In this document: positions 34,622-45,948 of the stretch, in pieces
Numbering within the stretch: the first letter of the stretch is position 1
Layout: every line of letters starts with the position of its first letter
From: Limnephilus marmoratus
Taxonomy: Eukaryota > Arthropoda > Insecta > Trichoptera > Limnephilidae
Direction: 5' to 3'
Assembly (NCBI GenBank): GCA_917880885.1
Contig: OU862908.1
Span: 55,573,819 to 55,637,818, forward strand
Length of the DNA: 64,000 nt
Notes under the pieces: generated by a model
Databases searched by the model: none
Seen by the model: only the letters and a program-made list of their open reading frames with translations
What the model was told of the DNA's origin: nothing
Position numbers and translations under genes: made by a program

Positions 34622-35045
34622 CTTGACGACCTCCGTAGTCCAGTGGCTAAGACTCTTGACTCACATTCCGGAGGTCGCGGGTTCGAACCCGGCATGCGCA
34701 AATAAATTTTATTTGATTAATTTGTGTTATTTCACAATTAATTCATTTAAAATAATATATAGTATATTTGCGGCATGTTCCAGAGTGGAAGATACTATTA
34801 GTATCGCCCTGGTGTAAGACCACCATTCAGAATTGAAAAGTTGCTTGAAAATGGCTTTAGCCGTGTTTAGTGACCAGATCTGAATAGCCAGGTACTTCCC
34901 AACCTTCCTCTTCCCCACCTCCTTCCCCTCCCCACCACCTTCAGCCTCACAACATACCCCAATTGGGGATGCCATAGTCTCACTGGCTCCAGACGGGAGC
35001 AGTTGAGATTCTTGTGCGGTATTCACTGTAAAAAAAAAAAAAAAA
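34622..35045 (+). mobile_element. tRNA-derived SINE, best-preserved copy
   Basis: The tRNA-like head at 34,625-34,700 has CGTAGTCCAGTGGCTAAG (A-box region) and GGGTTCGAACCC (B box). The acceptor arms no longer pair, so it is not a functional tRNA gene. The body of about 330 bp runs to a 16-base poly(A) tail at 35,030-35,045. This copy defines the family, with others at 16,309, 19,140, 26,290, 44,685, 54,260 and 58,858. Confidence 0.75.
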
Positions 35046-37620
35046 TTATTGTTTTCCGTAATCCAGAACATTTTCCTTTAAAGTTGCAATAATAATAATA
35101 ATAATTGGATAATTTGTAGAGCGCCGTTTTGATGATAAATCACCTCAAGGGCGCTGTTCAATTTATTATGAATTCTTAGGCTCTATCTGATTGTATTATT
35201 TATAAATAGATACAGAAAACATACTTATCACTCCGATCAACACACATTAATTAGAAAGTTTATGCTTGGAGCAGATACGGCTTTGCACGCGGAGGACATT
35301 ATATTTAAAACACTGGACTTTGCACGATTTTACATTTGCTACCCCCATTACTATTAATATTACATTTATGAACAGATTAGTGGCATAAGTAGAGTTGATA
35401 TTTATTTTAAAAGACTGGAGAATTTAGGACTCTTTGGGGCTTGAGAATTTTTCTGAAATGACCTTTACAAAAGCTCGCAAATAAGATTTTTTTACATTTT
35501 TACAAAATTAGTTATTTACAATGTAACAGGCAGTGAAGGTGATGCTGAAAGGTTTTTGACTTTATGGATACAACTGTTTGAAAAGGCGAGGTTTAAGATT
35601 ATCTCTAATATGTAGCAATATGGAGAATATTCGGGGCACTCGTCCACGGTATTATCGAATAACATATTCAGTCGTCTTAAATGAAATTAAAAAAAAGTTT
35701 TTCGCTGTTTGTACTTTTGAGAGAAATGTTTTAAAAGGAAACTAACAATGTTTATTTATAACCAAAAATCTTGAAGTTTTAATACCCTGCAAGCTAAACG
35801 AAAATTAATCGATAAATACGTTGATACACAAAAGTATCCATAACCCACATACACTGAACGAGATCGTCTCGTTTATCCCAAATAAATAATCATGCAAGGC
35901 ATCATGTCTTATTCATCTAGAAGTCAAACATGCGCATATCAAATCAAACCGAGGTATAAATCAGACTATTCAACTACTCAATTGATGCGGCTGACGGGGA
36001 AAAAAATTGGCGTTAAAAAAAAGTTCAATGACTACTTCTTGGCATACTTTTAAAATAAAGTAGGATTTCATAACGACTTGGAAAAAAATCATGTGGATAG
36101 ATCTTTTTATTAAGATTAAGAAAATGTTAGTAAAATTGTTTAGAAATGTACAATTTTTTTATTTTTAAATAAATAAATCCATTGTTTGGGCTCGTGACGT
36201 CACTACATGAAAATGTCCCGTCTCCGAAAATGTTCCTGTTAATTTTGTAAAATTCCACACTGATTTATTTTTTTATATGGCATCACTTTGATTTCAGGCG
36301 AATTTTTTAATTCGTTCACTAGATTTATTGTTTGTTCTCTGCGAACTTATCATTTGGTTCGACTTTTTGACAGATGGTTTGAAGAAAACCCCGTACATTT
36401 AATGATGTGAAGATGATGTCGGTACGTGTTTTAGAGGTATAATGATTATGGTGCTGATTTTAACAAAATAAAATTTTATAATATTCTTATTATTATTATA
36501 ATTTACAAGTACAAGTATATTACATTGAATTTAGTAATATAGACGCTGTACATTATAATGATTTATGATCAATAAGATGGATTAAGGAAAAAAAAATATT
36601 TATAAAATGTAATATTTTTGGTGCCTTGTTATTCTCATGTGCCATTCGTGTGGAAAACGTTAATTTTTTAAATGATTTTCGGAAATTTATGTCCCGTCTT
36701 TCCGGTTTATAAAAAATGGTCTGATTTTTCGGACTGAAATTTTCAAAAAATCCCCAGGGTTTCAAAAATACGATTAAAAAAAATACAGAATGTCTTAGAA
36801 TATTTGCCTGAACCGGAAAATTTTTTTTAAAAATGTGATGCAAGTGGCCTATTATGGATTATCCTTTCTAGTATTTTTTCTGGATATTATTTAAACCACA
36901 TTCATTCCTATACCGATCCCCGTTCTTTTTTCTATAAATAGAACATGTTTTTTATGAAAGTTATTACCTCTTATTTCCCTCAATTATTAGCCGTATTTAC
37001 TTTTTTTCCGAGTTTGTATCTCTGCGTTTAACAATGAATAGTCTAGGCCTTTTCCGTTTTCACTTTTTTACGTATTATAAACATCTTTTGCTTTTGTTAG
37101 AGCAAACTTTTACATAAGTAGGTAGGTTCCTACATACTGTAGAGAAGTGTGACGGGTGTATTCTTCCAATATTACGGAAAAAATTGTTTTGATTTGTATA
37201 CCCGAGTTGATAATTTATTCGTGTTTCCAGTTTTTATGGAAAAATCTGTCTTTTTTCTTCTAGGAAAAATATGGCTTGAATCAGATTCCAAATCATATCT
37301 GATATAAAATTAGTTTTTCGTTATAGAAATTTGGATTTAACGGGACGGCAAGCTCCCGTTAGAAAAAGGGATAAAATAAAATTGTTAAAAGTAGAATGTT
37401 CTATAATACCTCTCCAAGGACGGATTGTTTATCAGAAATTTAAATATAACGTTGTCATCAACTGGGTATTCAGCACCGTTACTTTTTTTTGACAATTGAA
37501 AGGTCCCTGTTAAATATCGATTCTTAGTCTGGTGCTTTTGAACATTGAAATGTGGTCAGCAAAAGAGGACAACCCTCATGTTGCTAAGCTTGTAAGCCGA
37601 AACTCATCTAGAATCGGCGT
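35046..37620. other. AT-rich stretch without a supported gene
   Basis: A short (AAT)n run and the GTAGAGCGCCG segment near 35,090-35,160 match an inverted segment at 14,446 and may be a small repeat tail. The minus frame 36,553-36,843 has no recognised motif. Nothing else was found. Confidence 0.4.
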
Positions 37621-38070
37621 TTAAGAGGGCATTACCAGAGAAAACCAGAAATACGTCATTTTCAAAAAAGACTTTAGACGTATTGACTCTTTTCCACAAA
37701 AAATTATAAATGGATTTCGAAAGATTGTTCTTTTATCTAGCATTCGTATGTAATAAATTTTGAGATTTTTTTAAATTTTTAGTATAATAAGGTTATTCCA
37801 TAGGTCGTATGCAGATTTGTTAAATTTTCAAAAAAGTTTTTGTATTATACCACACCCATTTCAAATAATATAATAATGCAGTAAAATAAATCAATACATT
37901 ATCTAGCAAACGCATGTTTTAGAATTTTAATTTTAGTTTCAATAAAATCATTAAAAAATATGTACGTACATGTGTTTCTTGACGAAAATTGGTCCATTTG
38001 TGTATTTATTTGCGCACTTACAAACTAATATATTTCAGATTTTTGAAAAAAAAATGAAAAAAAAGAAAAC

Positions 38071-39042
38071 ATGGCTAATAACTTTAATAAATATTTTATT
38101 GAAAGTATCATTCAAATTAACAAATTAATACCCAACATTGCTGTTAACCCCACAAATGATAATATCGACCCAAACAAAGAATCATTGGTCTTCAGAAAAA
38201 TAAATGCAGAATATTTATTTAACATTTTAAACAAAATAAAATCAAAGAATAGTTCAGATGGATTAACTATTAGTAAAATAAGAGATGCTTTTCCAGTAAT
38301 TGGATCTACTCTATTAAATATTATCAATGAGACGATTGAAGAAGGAAAATTTCCACAGTCATGGAAAATATCTACCATTATACCGGTTCCAAAGGTAAAA
38401 AATACCAGAAAATATGAAGAATTTCGACCAATCAACACCTTACCAAAATATGAGCAGATTCTTGAAGTTATAATAAAAGAACAAATTTTGCAATATCTAG
38501 ATAAACACGATATTTTATACCAAGAGCAATCAGGGTTCAGATCTTATAACTCATGTGAAACAGCATTAAACGTAATTGTCGAAGAATGGAAGGAAGGAAT
38601 GAATAATAATAAATTTATCTTAGCAATATTTTTGGATTTTCAAAGGGCATTCGAAACTATAGACCGAGACATACTAATAAGAAAGCTTAAAGAAATTGGT
38701 TTCTCATCTGTAGCCATTAAATTAATACAAGAGTATTTGAGAGACAGAAAGCAGGTAACAAAAATAAATAATCAATTTTCAAAACCAATGGAAAATAAGT
38801 TAGGAGTACCACAGGGATCGGTCCTTGGACCTCTATTGTTCATACTCTATATTAATGACATGGTGAAAATATTTTCAAAATGCAAAGTACGACTTTTTGC
38901 CGATGATACACTAATATACTTAATTGGAGATAACTATGAAGAACTAATACACATTTTAAATAATGAACTAAATGATGTATCAAGATGGCTAAAAATAAAT
39001 AAGCTTAAATTAAATACAAAAAAAAAACAAAATGTATGGTGA
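38071..39042 (+). pseudogene. LINE reverse transcriptase (truncated)
   Basis: This 323-codon frame opens MANNFNKYFIES, the linker that normally follows the endonuclease. Reverse transcriptase motifs follow: FLDFQRAFETIDRDI (A), GVPQGSVLGPLLF (B) and LFADDTLIYL (C). The frame breaks at an A10 run near 39,020-39,030. The group is the same as the LINE at 49,932-50,738, but not obviously the same family as that at 10,428. Confidence 0.78.
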
Positions 39043-39705
39043 TCGGATACAAGAAGACATCCAGTGAAAGCAAAATTAAAATTGATGGTGAAATTATTGA
39101 AAATATTACTGAAATGAAATACTTAGGAGTTATATTAGATTCCAAACTAAACTTCAATAGACATGCTGAATACACCCAAAAGAAAATTGGCAAAAAGATA
39201 TCTTTTTTTGGAAGAATTCGGCCAAAAATTTCTAGAAAAACTGCAATCACCATATAAAATTCAATTATTGCTCCACACTTCAACTACTGCTCAAGTATAC
39301 TTTTCGTATGTAACGAAAGAGAACAAAATAAGTTACAAATTCTCCAAAACAGGGCTATGAGAATAATTCTCCGACGAAACAGATTTTCAAAAATAATTAA
39401 AATGTTAAAGGAACTAAATTGGTTGACCGTGAAACAGATGCTGACCTTGAACACGATGGTATTTATCCACAAAATATTGAACAACACGTTACCAAAATAC
39501 TTCTCAAATAAAATTGTATACAATAAAGACATTCACAGATATAACACAAGGACGTGCAAGGAAATTAGGCTACAAAAAAAGGACAAAGCGAATACGCAGA
39601 ACAGTCTACAAGGGAATGAAGTTGTATAACACACTACCAGAAACTTTAAAGTCCACACCAATTGGAAAGTTCAAGATGTATTGTAGGAGCTACATAAAAA
39701 CTTGA
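39036..39705 (+). pseudogene. LINE C-terminal region (broken)
   Basis: After the A-run shift the frame gives MKYLGVILDSKLNFN, then stops at 39,255-39,257 where the sister copy has an open codon. It resumes as IIAPHFNYCSSILFVCN, RAMRIILRRN and LKELNWLTVKQM. A last shift leads to NTLPETLKSTPIGKFKMYC and a stop at 39,703-39,705. The pieces align in order with the LINE at 50,013-50,693. Confidence 0.65.
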
Positions 39706-40208
39706 AAAAATATAGTGAATATGAAATATTTTAATCAATTAGAAATTTGTAAACTTCAATGTACAAATTACTAAAATAAAAATTATTATTATTATTATTA
39801 TAACATTCTTTTTAAATTTAGACATTATTGAAAAATGATAAATACTTATAATCAAAAAATAACTACAAAGAGTACACTATTTTAATAGTTTTATCATCAC
39901 GCCTTTCAGCATTTTTGGATGAAGGTAGAAATTAAAGCTAATTTGGATTGAAATAAATTCGATATTGAGTTATAATTTTAAAAAGCTGGTACGGAGAATA
40001 ATTAATCTTTCTCATTGTAACCGCCCTGCACGATCGGAAGAACAACTTTCGACGAAATGTGGATTTTCGTCCGCTGACTGCTTAAACGCTCTTAACCGGG
40101 GCCTATTTAATCTTTTAAAGAAATGACGCTGGAAGACCATTTCTTTTACTTTTTCTCACGTAAATTTCTGCAAAACAACTAGCCAAAAGAGCTTTTTATT
40201 ATTCTATA

Positions 40209-40914
40209 CTAGCTGACCCGGCCAACTTCGTACCGCCTCAGAATCAATAACTGTTGTGTTAATTTATTAGCTGAATTAAATTCTGTTTTTTTATCAAGTT
40301 AAAAATTACACAATGAAGCAATTATCGATGCGCAACTGTCCGTATTCTGTTTTTGTCAGTATCAGAGATGGCGTTATGTACGGATTCATATTTTTTGTGG
40401 TTTTCTTACTTTTCCGCTTACTTTGAACTTTACTTTACCGGGAATTGCCTTTCATTTTCTTTATACGTGTGAGGAAGATTAATTATAATTATTGTATTTT
40501 TCCTTTGGAGGGGTGCAGACAAAAGTTCATCGTCTGTCTCATTTTCGACTGTTGACATTTAGTATGTAAGAAAGAGGGGCAGCGTTATACGCTTAAGACC
40601 AGAAGCAAAACAATCAGCAGTGTTTTTGAATTTTCGGAATTCACCCACTATTCAATATTATACTACACTAATAGGTACTTCTCACAATATTGCTGCCGCT
40701 CATTCAAAAGATGAGAATTCGTTCCATACAAAATAAATGAGGAAAAGAATTTTCTTCATTACTTTTTTTGTAGTGAACTTTTCCAATGTTTTAATAGCTA
40801 TTCTGCTATTCGGGGTGGAGACAAATCTAAAAAGTCAAAGATCATAAAAATCGGTCCAGCCGTTCTTGAGATATAAATGGTGTAACTAACCCGACTTTGT
40901 TTTATATATTAAGA
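40209..40914 (-). mobile_element. Helitron-like non-autonomous element
   Basis: On the minus strand it starts TCTTAATATATAAAACAAAG after an A and ends GGGTCAGCTAG before a T, fitting Helitron ends and A/T insertion. It includes the phrase AATCGGTCCAGCCG, common in insect interspersed repeats. It is 706 bp with no Rep or helicase. Confidence 0.55.
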
Positions 40915-41744
40915 TTTGAGTGTATCTCTGTGCCGTGGCAGTATTTTAATGTTTTAGGTAAAAAAAATTTAACCGATTTATCTATGTATGTATTAACTCA
41001 TCAGTTGTTTGGGAAGGTATAGCATATCTTCAAAACATTGCAAAAAAAGCATTTATAACATCACCACAGTAATGTAGAAAAACAGTTTAAATTTTAAAAA
41101 TGACCTACAGTTTATACTCGAGATAATAAGATGCACGAATTCCTATTAACATATTTGTTAGGATTGAACCATTAGCCCAATAAGTAGGAAGTTTTTTTTA
41201 ATATCTCTTTAGCCGGATACATGACACAGTGAAGTCTGAGCAATTGACAGACATTAATCAAATCAGGTGATTTGTTGTTTCTGGAAAAACCCTGACTTGT
41301 AAGTTGGGATGGTCGGTCCGGCAGCAAGGCAGACAAGTGGGGTTTCCCGATGTGCTAACCGACGATAGGCAAAAACTTTCAATCCAAGAACTTACAGCAT
41401 GTTTACTTTTAATTGGTTATAATAAATCAGATACAGTATAATAGACTGATATAGCTTATTTTCTCAAAATTGTTAGATATATATATCAAGAAAGTAAAAG
41501 CTTTGGTTTGTATTAAGTCGGGTCCATAGCTTTGACATTTGCCTTGACAGTCCCATAACGACATCCAATTTTTGTCATCAATTTCATAAATATTGACAAT
41601 TTTTGTTGTGTTTCGAGCTTCCCATGTTCGACGGAAAACATTTCCTAAACATTCCATCCTGGGTGAAGCAGGAAGGCAGGCGGGGACCGGCGGGGGGGGG
41701 AATAATTCATTTTTTGATAAGAGCCTCGCGATCGTGTATCATTA
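40915..41744. other. AT-rich stretch, nothing recognised
   Basis: A G9 run lies at about 41,692. The minus frame 41,427-41,657 has no identifiable domain. Confidence 0.4.
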
Positions 41745-42013
41745 TCATTACATAGTATAAAATGAAGTCGCTCAAAATGTATGTGCGCAAAGATCTTTTA
41801 AACTACGCAACGGATATTCATGTTGTTTTAACCAATAGATAGAGTGATTTAAGAGAAAGGTATAATACATGCTTATCATAGTAGAGAAAAGCCGAGAAAT
41901 TCAAATATTCAATTCAGGCAGCGGGCAGCTGGCAAGCGGGTGGTGAGAATTTTATAAAGGATGGGTAATGACGTGTTTCGTTAGCCACAGCAACGTGTGG
42001 CCGGGTCTGCTAG
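41745..42013 (+). mobile_element. Non-autonomous Helitron, + copy
   Basis: It starts TCATTACATAGTATAAAATG after an A. It ends with the GCCACA-GCAACG-TGTGGC stem-loop, GGGTCTGCTAG and then T. It is a complete 269-bp member of the family at 17,808. Confidence 0.75.
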
Positions 42014-42176
42014 TGTAGAATAAATGGAACAACTTTTTGTACTTTTGTGCAATGAGCGAGCGTAATCACGAGTTTAAAATATTATTATATCTAAATATAA
42101 TTTAATAATAAATATATTTGATAATAAAATTACAATATAAGATGAAATATTAATATAATTATTCTGTTTTGACGTC

Positions 42177-42722
42177 TACGTAAATATTTACGCATTGGAA
42201 ATTTTTAAAAGGCAATTTTAGGTCCTGCAATAATCGATATTAATCGGAAATCTTTCCTGATAAATGAATATCTGTGTTTTCTTCCTGATGTAGCATATTT
42301 TCTTCATCGAACGCATTTTAACATTTATGTAAATGATGAACGTCAAACGTTAAGTTTTTTGGTATTATGTCAACTGGGCGGACCTAATAATTATGATTTT
42401 AAATTTTACATAAACACTGCCGTAATGGATGATTATTGATTTTGTGAACTCACTTGTGAGTAAAGTCTATAACTTATAAATCGGTTTCAGAGAGACGGGA
42501 GAAATTAACCAATTCAAATCGGTATTTTATTTTTGGTGATACGTAATTATTTACGCACTCAAAATTTTAATAGTAACTTTAGGTCGTGCAATAATCGATA
42601 TTAGTCGAAAATCTTTCCTGATAAATAAATATTTATTAAAATACCTGTGTTTTCTCCCTGATGCATCTCTTTTGTCATCAGAAAGCATTTTAACTTTGAT
42701 ATAAACGCCAAAAACGTCAAGT
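42177..42722. repeat. Direct duplication of about 180 bp
   Basis: 42,177-42,355 and 42,541-42,722 share TTTAGGTC.TGCAATAATCG, ATATTA.TCG, AAATCTTTCCTGATAAAT and a CTGTGTTTTC..CCTGATG block, in the same orientation about 365 bp apart. They are diverged. The second copy abuts the flank of the hAT element. Confidence 0.6.
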
Positions 42723-43074
42723 GTTCATTGCGTATCCGTGGACAGGTCTGTACCTCAGACCACTTGTCAAATTGTGTGGACCGTGCGAACTTCACCCCAA
42801 TCTTTGAATCGTGTTTCAACAAATGGACGAGACGGAAAACAAAAAATTTTGATGTGATGTTTGAGGGACTGACACGGCAAATTGCGGCAAATGTTTGAGC
42901 TTTGGACCCACCTTTAATTAAACCCGCCGTGTGTAGGGATTGCAATCCCGCAAAGCGGGATCCCGCAATCCCGCGGGATCCCGCAAATTTTATTAATCCC
43001 GCAATCCCGCACCTTCAAAGCGCGGATCCGCGGATCCCGCAAGTTAAAAATTTGGCGCTAAAACTTTCGCGTAA

Positions 43075-43279
43075 TTCGAGAGTAGCACGAGCGCAATGTT
43101 ACCGTTTAGCACAAGATAGCCTAGAGTATATCCTGACGGTGCAGCCTACTAGCGTAGAAGCCGAGAGAGCGTTTTCAGCAGCAGGTTATATGTGCAGTTC
43201 GCTCAGAAGCAGGCTCGGAGATGACACAATTAATGCCATTTGCTTTTTAAGGGCGTATTTTCAAAACTTATCACCATAG
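43075..43279 (+). pseudogene. hAT transposase C-terminal dimerisation domain fragment
   Basis: The frame ends with LAQDSLEYILTVQPTSVEAE, then RAFSAAGYMCSSLRSRLGDD and INAICFLRAYF. This matches the hAT dimerisation block (P.TS...ER.FS.AG.....R..L......LLFL). The upstream part of the frame is only the repetitive CCCGCAAT terminus. Exon-like composition (GC-richer) is retained, so this may be the last piece of the original transposase gene. Confidence 0.75.
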
Positions 43280-43324
43280 GTTGATATATTTTATTATTTT
43301 ATTTTTATTCTTGAACACACACTT

Positions 43325-43880
43325 TACAGTTTTGTGAACACCTCACTAGGCGAACCTGTGCTGAGGTGTTCCCATGTGTGGGAATAAATCTTATTCTGTC
43401 GGCATAAGTAGAACCACCGTATCCTCCTTGATATTGTCAAGAAGGGCACTGTGGGTCAACGGTCAACCCATGGCGGCAGTATCCAATACATAAATTAAAG
43501 ATTAGTTGCAGTTAGGATCTATATATACAGCTGTATGTAGATTATGTTTAAGATAAATAATAGTTTTGATAAATAGGTAGGTATATTTTTCTACGGACCA
43601 CACGCCACTGTTAAGAATAATATTGTGGTATTATTTTTTGTCTCAAAACAATGTTTTGTTATTTTTTTTTTAATGTTTATGTTTGGTTATGTTTGGTTAT
43701 GTGTTATAATGTTTTGAGTGAATTGAATACCTTGTTGTTTGATCCAGTCTTTGATGTATTTTTTGTGAATGTTTTTGTAGTTAGTAGTTGCTTCAGTGCG
43801 GTGGGCATGTAGTTATATAGTTTGGTTGCGTAGTACTTAAAGTTTCTTTGCCCGTATGAGGTATGAGTTATCGGTATGTT
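43325..43880 (-). pseudogene. LINE 3' end nested in the hAT element
   Basis: The minus strand reads NFKYYATKLYNYMPTALKQL, then LTTKTFTKN, a LINE C-terminus (YA.KLYN.LP..LK). A 3' UTR follows, ending near the hairpin at 43,336-43,371. It is 5'-truncated. It is oriented opposite to the hAT fragment. Confidence 0.55.
43336..43371 (-). other. Conserved LINE 3' UTR hairpin, copy 3
   Basis: On the minus strand GAACACCTC pairs perfectly with GAGGTGTTC (9 bp). The loop has AGCACAGG and CTAGT. It has the same layout as 13,617 and 27,794 but with different outer stem pairs. Confidence 0.6.
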
Positions 43881-44684
43881 TCATGTTTTTTTGTGTGGAG
43901 GCCCTGGTTTTACTTTAATTGAGGTTGCATTTGAAATGTGAAGTTTATGATGGAAAAGGATAGTAGTACAGATTATAGTAATAATAGTAGCATCTAAGAG
44001 AAAGTTGTGATTTGATTATTAGTCATTATATGAATAAGACTGAATTAAAAATATAAAACTGTTAGGAGTAAGTGTAAAATTAAACAAAACTATTAAATTA
44101 TGCCAATTATTTAAAGATGAATCTAAGAAAACAGATTACTAATTACTTAGATAATAGAAAACTTAATTAATACAAAAGAATTAATTTCTGTTGCTTAATG
44201 TAAGAAATGTTAAATAAAAGTTGATTTTTACCCAAAAATCTGTAGTTTCAATTTTACCTTATGACTTATAAAATCTGTAGTTTCAATTTGATTTTAAAAC
44301 TTATAACATTATTTCAAAGATGCGGGATCCCGCGGGATCCGCGCGGGATTGAGCAATCCCGCATATCAATCCCGCGGGATTGAATAAGCTGCGGGATTGC
44401 AATCCCTAGCCGTGTGCCGACACTATTTTTTACCAACGCCAACTAATTTTATTTTGCTAATAATTTACGTGATTTTATTTTAAAATTATGATTTGTAAAT
44501 TGTACAGTCTCACCGGAGAAATAGTTTATATATATTTTTATAAAAGTGGTATAAAATATCCATAAGTATTTTCCTCGGGAAGGTACTTCAGAGAAATGAT
44601 TTTTTCGATCATACCTTTCGGCTACTGCGGCATAATAATAATAATGTTTGGATCATTTCGTAAGAAAATCACCTCAAGAGCCCA

Positions 44685-45255
44685 ATGGCATACTCTCAGC
44701 ATCTCCCTGATATCAACCTGCCGAGCGATTCTCTATGTTTTGTGAGATCGAGATAGATCTCGGGCGAGATCTCCTGTCAGATTTGTGTGATTTTCTTTGG
44801 CCGTTATTTGCTTTTTCTATGGGCCGATGTCAGAATGTCAGCTGTAAGTTGTCACGTATTTTAGTTTAGGTCGTTTTAAAGACGAATTCTTGCAAGTATG
44901 CATGCTTATTTATTTATTTATTTAACAGCCTTGGAAAATCACACAAATCTGACAGGAGATCTCGATCCCACAAAAGGTAGAGAATCGCTCGGCTGATGAT
45001 GCCTTGGCCACAATTTAGAAAACGCACGATATTTTAAATGACTTTAGCCATATTTGATGATCAGATACGCAGGTACTACCAATGCTTTCTCTGACCGAGC
45101 TAGTTTCCCTGACTCATTTCAAGACTGATGCGTCCACGGCGCATTTCTTATGTTTTCTTTATTACATGCCTTTCAGCCTCTCAACATACCCTACATTAAG
45201 GGTGGCATAGTCCCACTAGCCCCCAACAGTTCAGAATTGTTTTAGTATCGACATA
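44685..45255 (+). mobile_element. Decayed SINE copy interrupted by a foldback
   Basis: Body phrases TGACTTTAGCCATATTTGAT, TTTCAGCCTCTCAACATACC and GGCATAGTCCCACTAGCC match the SINE at 34,622 in the same orientation. The part left of 44,721 (CATACTCTCAGCATCTCCCTG) corresponds to the segment that should precede it. The foldback at 44,721-44,992 sits between. Confidence 0.45.
44721..44992. repeat. Foldback element with about 65-bp inverted arms
   Basis: The left arm starts CCGAGCGATTCTCTATG and the right arm ends AGAGAATCGCTCGG. They pair through GATCTCCTGTCAGATTTGTG and GATTTTC, apart from a 16-base duplication in the left arm (around AGATCTCGGGCGAGAT). The spacer is about 130 bp with a (TTTA)n run. 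There is no coding capacity; it is likely a MITE. Confidence 0.65.
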
Positions 45256-45870
45256 AAACAGCTTATTGTTTTATAGCTACTAATTGTGATGGCCGATATC
45301 AGGTTAATAATTCATACAAAAAGTAATCGTGCCCAATGAACCTGTGCCCAATGATTCTTATTCTTTCATTGCCTAAATTACATTTCTGCCCTAGATACAA
45401 ATAACTTACCTATAATGTCTAAAGGTTATTCATCTACAAATACCAATTTATAAGGAATATATTTTTTGATGATTATTAGATACAATCAAGAATTTTAAAT
45501 GATAATTAAATTTGTCTTTAGGTAGGTATGTACCTACATATTAGTATTAATTTTATGGCTGTAATCATTGTAAATATTTAGGTTTTGAGATATGTAATAA
45601 TAACATACAATAAAATGATGAACTATAAATAAAATATATGAATAACAATTATTTTTATGTAGTTTTCATGTGTTTTTTTTTATTTTTTTTTATAATCTTT
45701 GATTTTTTTATGATATTTTTGTATTCATCAAACCTGCCTGCGTTATGCGATGTGTTAAAAGACGTACTTAATACCAGTGATTTCTGACATTATTTGGAGT
45801 AAAAAATATTAATTAAATTTTGGTTTCAGGTAACTTTTTGAGTGGTTGAGGCAGATCTTTTGATCTATTC
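45256..45870. other. AT-rich stretch, nothing recognised
   Basis: There are no open frames of note and no repeat boundary. Confidence 0.5.
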
Positions 45871-45948
45871 AGCAGGAATCTCCCGAAATATCGCCTTGCA
45901 CCGCAGTAGGAGGGATGAATTCATACGTCCGTCACTCCCAAGGGCGTA

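Larger units (their letters stand above)
38049..39801 (+). mobile_element. 5'-truncated LINE inserted in the TTAA repeat
   Basis: It begins within an A/G-rich junction (GAAAAAAAAATG) and ends with an (ATT)n tail at 39,782-39,801. The endonuclease is missing, so the copy is 5'-truncated. Comparison with the empty paralogue at 48,860 gives the insertion point between ATTTCAGATTTTT and TAACATTCTT. Confidence 0.75.
37621..40095 (+). repeat. TTAA-flanked interspersed repeat, split by a LINE
   Basis: The left part (37,621 to about 38,048) and right part (about 39,802-40,095) together match the uninterrupted inverted copy at 48,562-49,283. Ends are TTAAGAGGGCATTACC and GCTTAAACGCTCTTAA: TTAA at both borders, then short imperfect inverted repeats (GAGGGC/GAGCGT). 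This resembles a TTAA-targeting (piggyBac-type) non-autonomous element. There is no coding capacity of its own. Confidence 0.6.
42934..44408. mobile_element. Non-autonomous hAT element with 8-bp target duplication
   Basis: It starts TAGGGATTGCAATCCCGC and ends in the inverse, GCGGGATTGCAATCCCTA. It is flanked by perfect GCCGTGTG copies (42,926-42,933 and 44,409-44,416), the 8-bp duplication expected of hAT. Both ends carry clusters of GGGATCCCGC-type palindromes. Inside is the C-terminal hAT domain (43,075-43,279) and a LINE 3' end in reverse (about 43,325-43,880). Most of the transposase is deleted. Confidence 0.85.

Noticed and set aside
34625..34700. tRNA gene
   Set aside because: A and B boxes are present but the acceptor arms do not pair, and the same sequence heads a repeated element with a poly(A) tail, so it is a SINE head.
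42902..43074. N-terminal part of the frame leading into the hAT domain
   Set aside because: It is a translation of the CCCGCAAT-type terminal repeats (RDPAIPRDPA), not transposase sequence.
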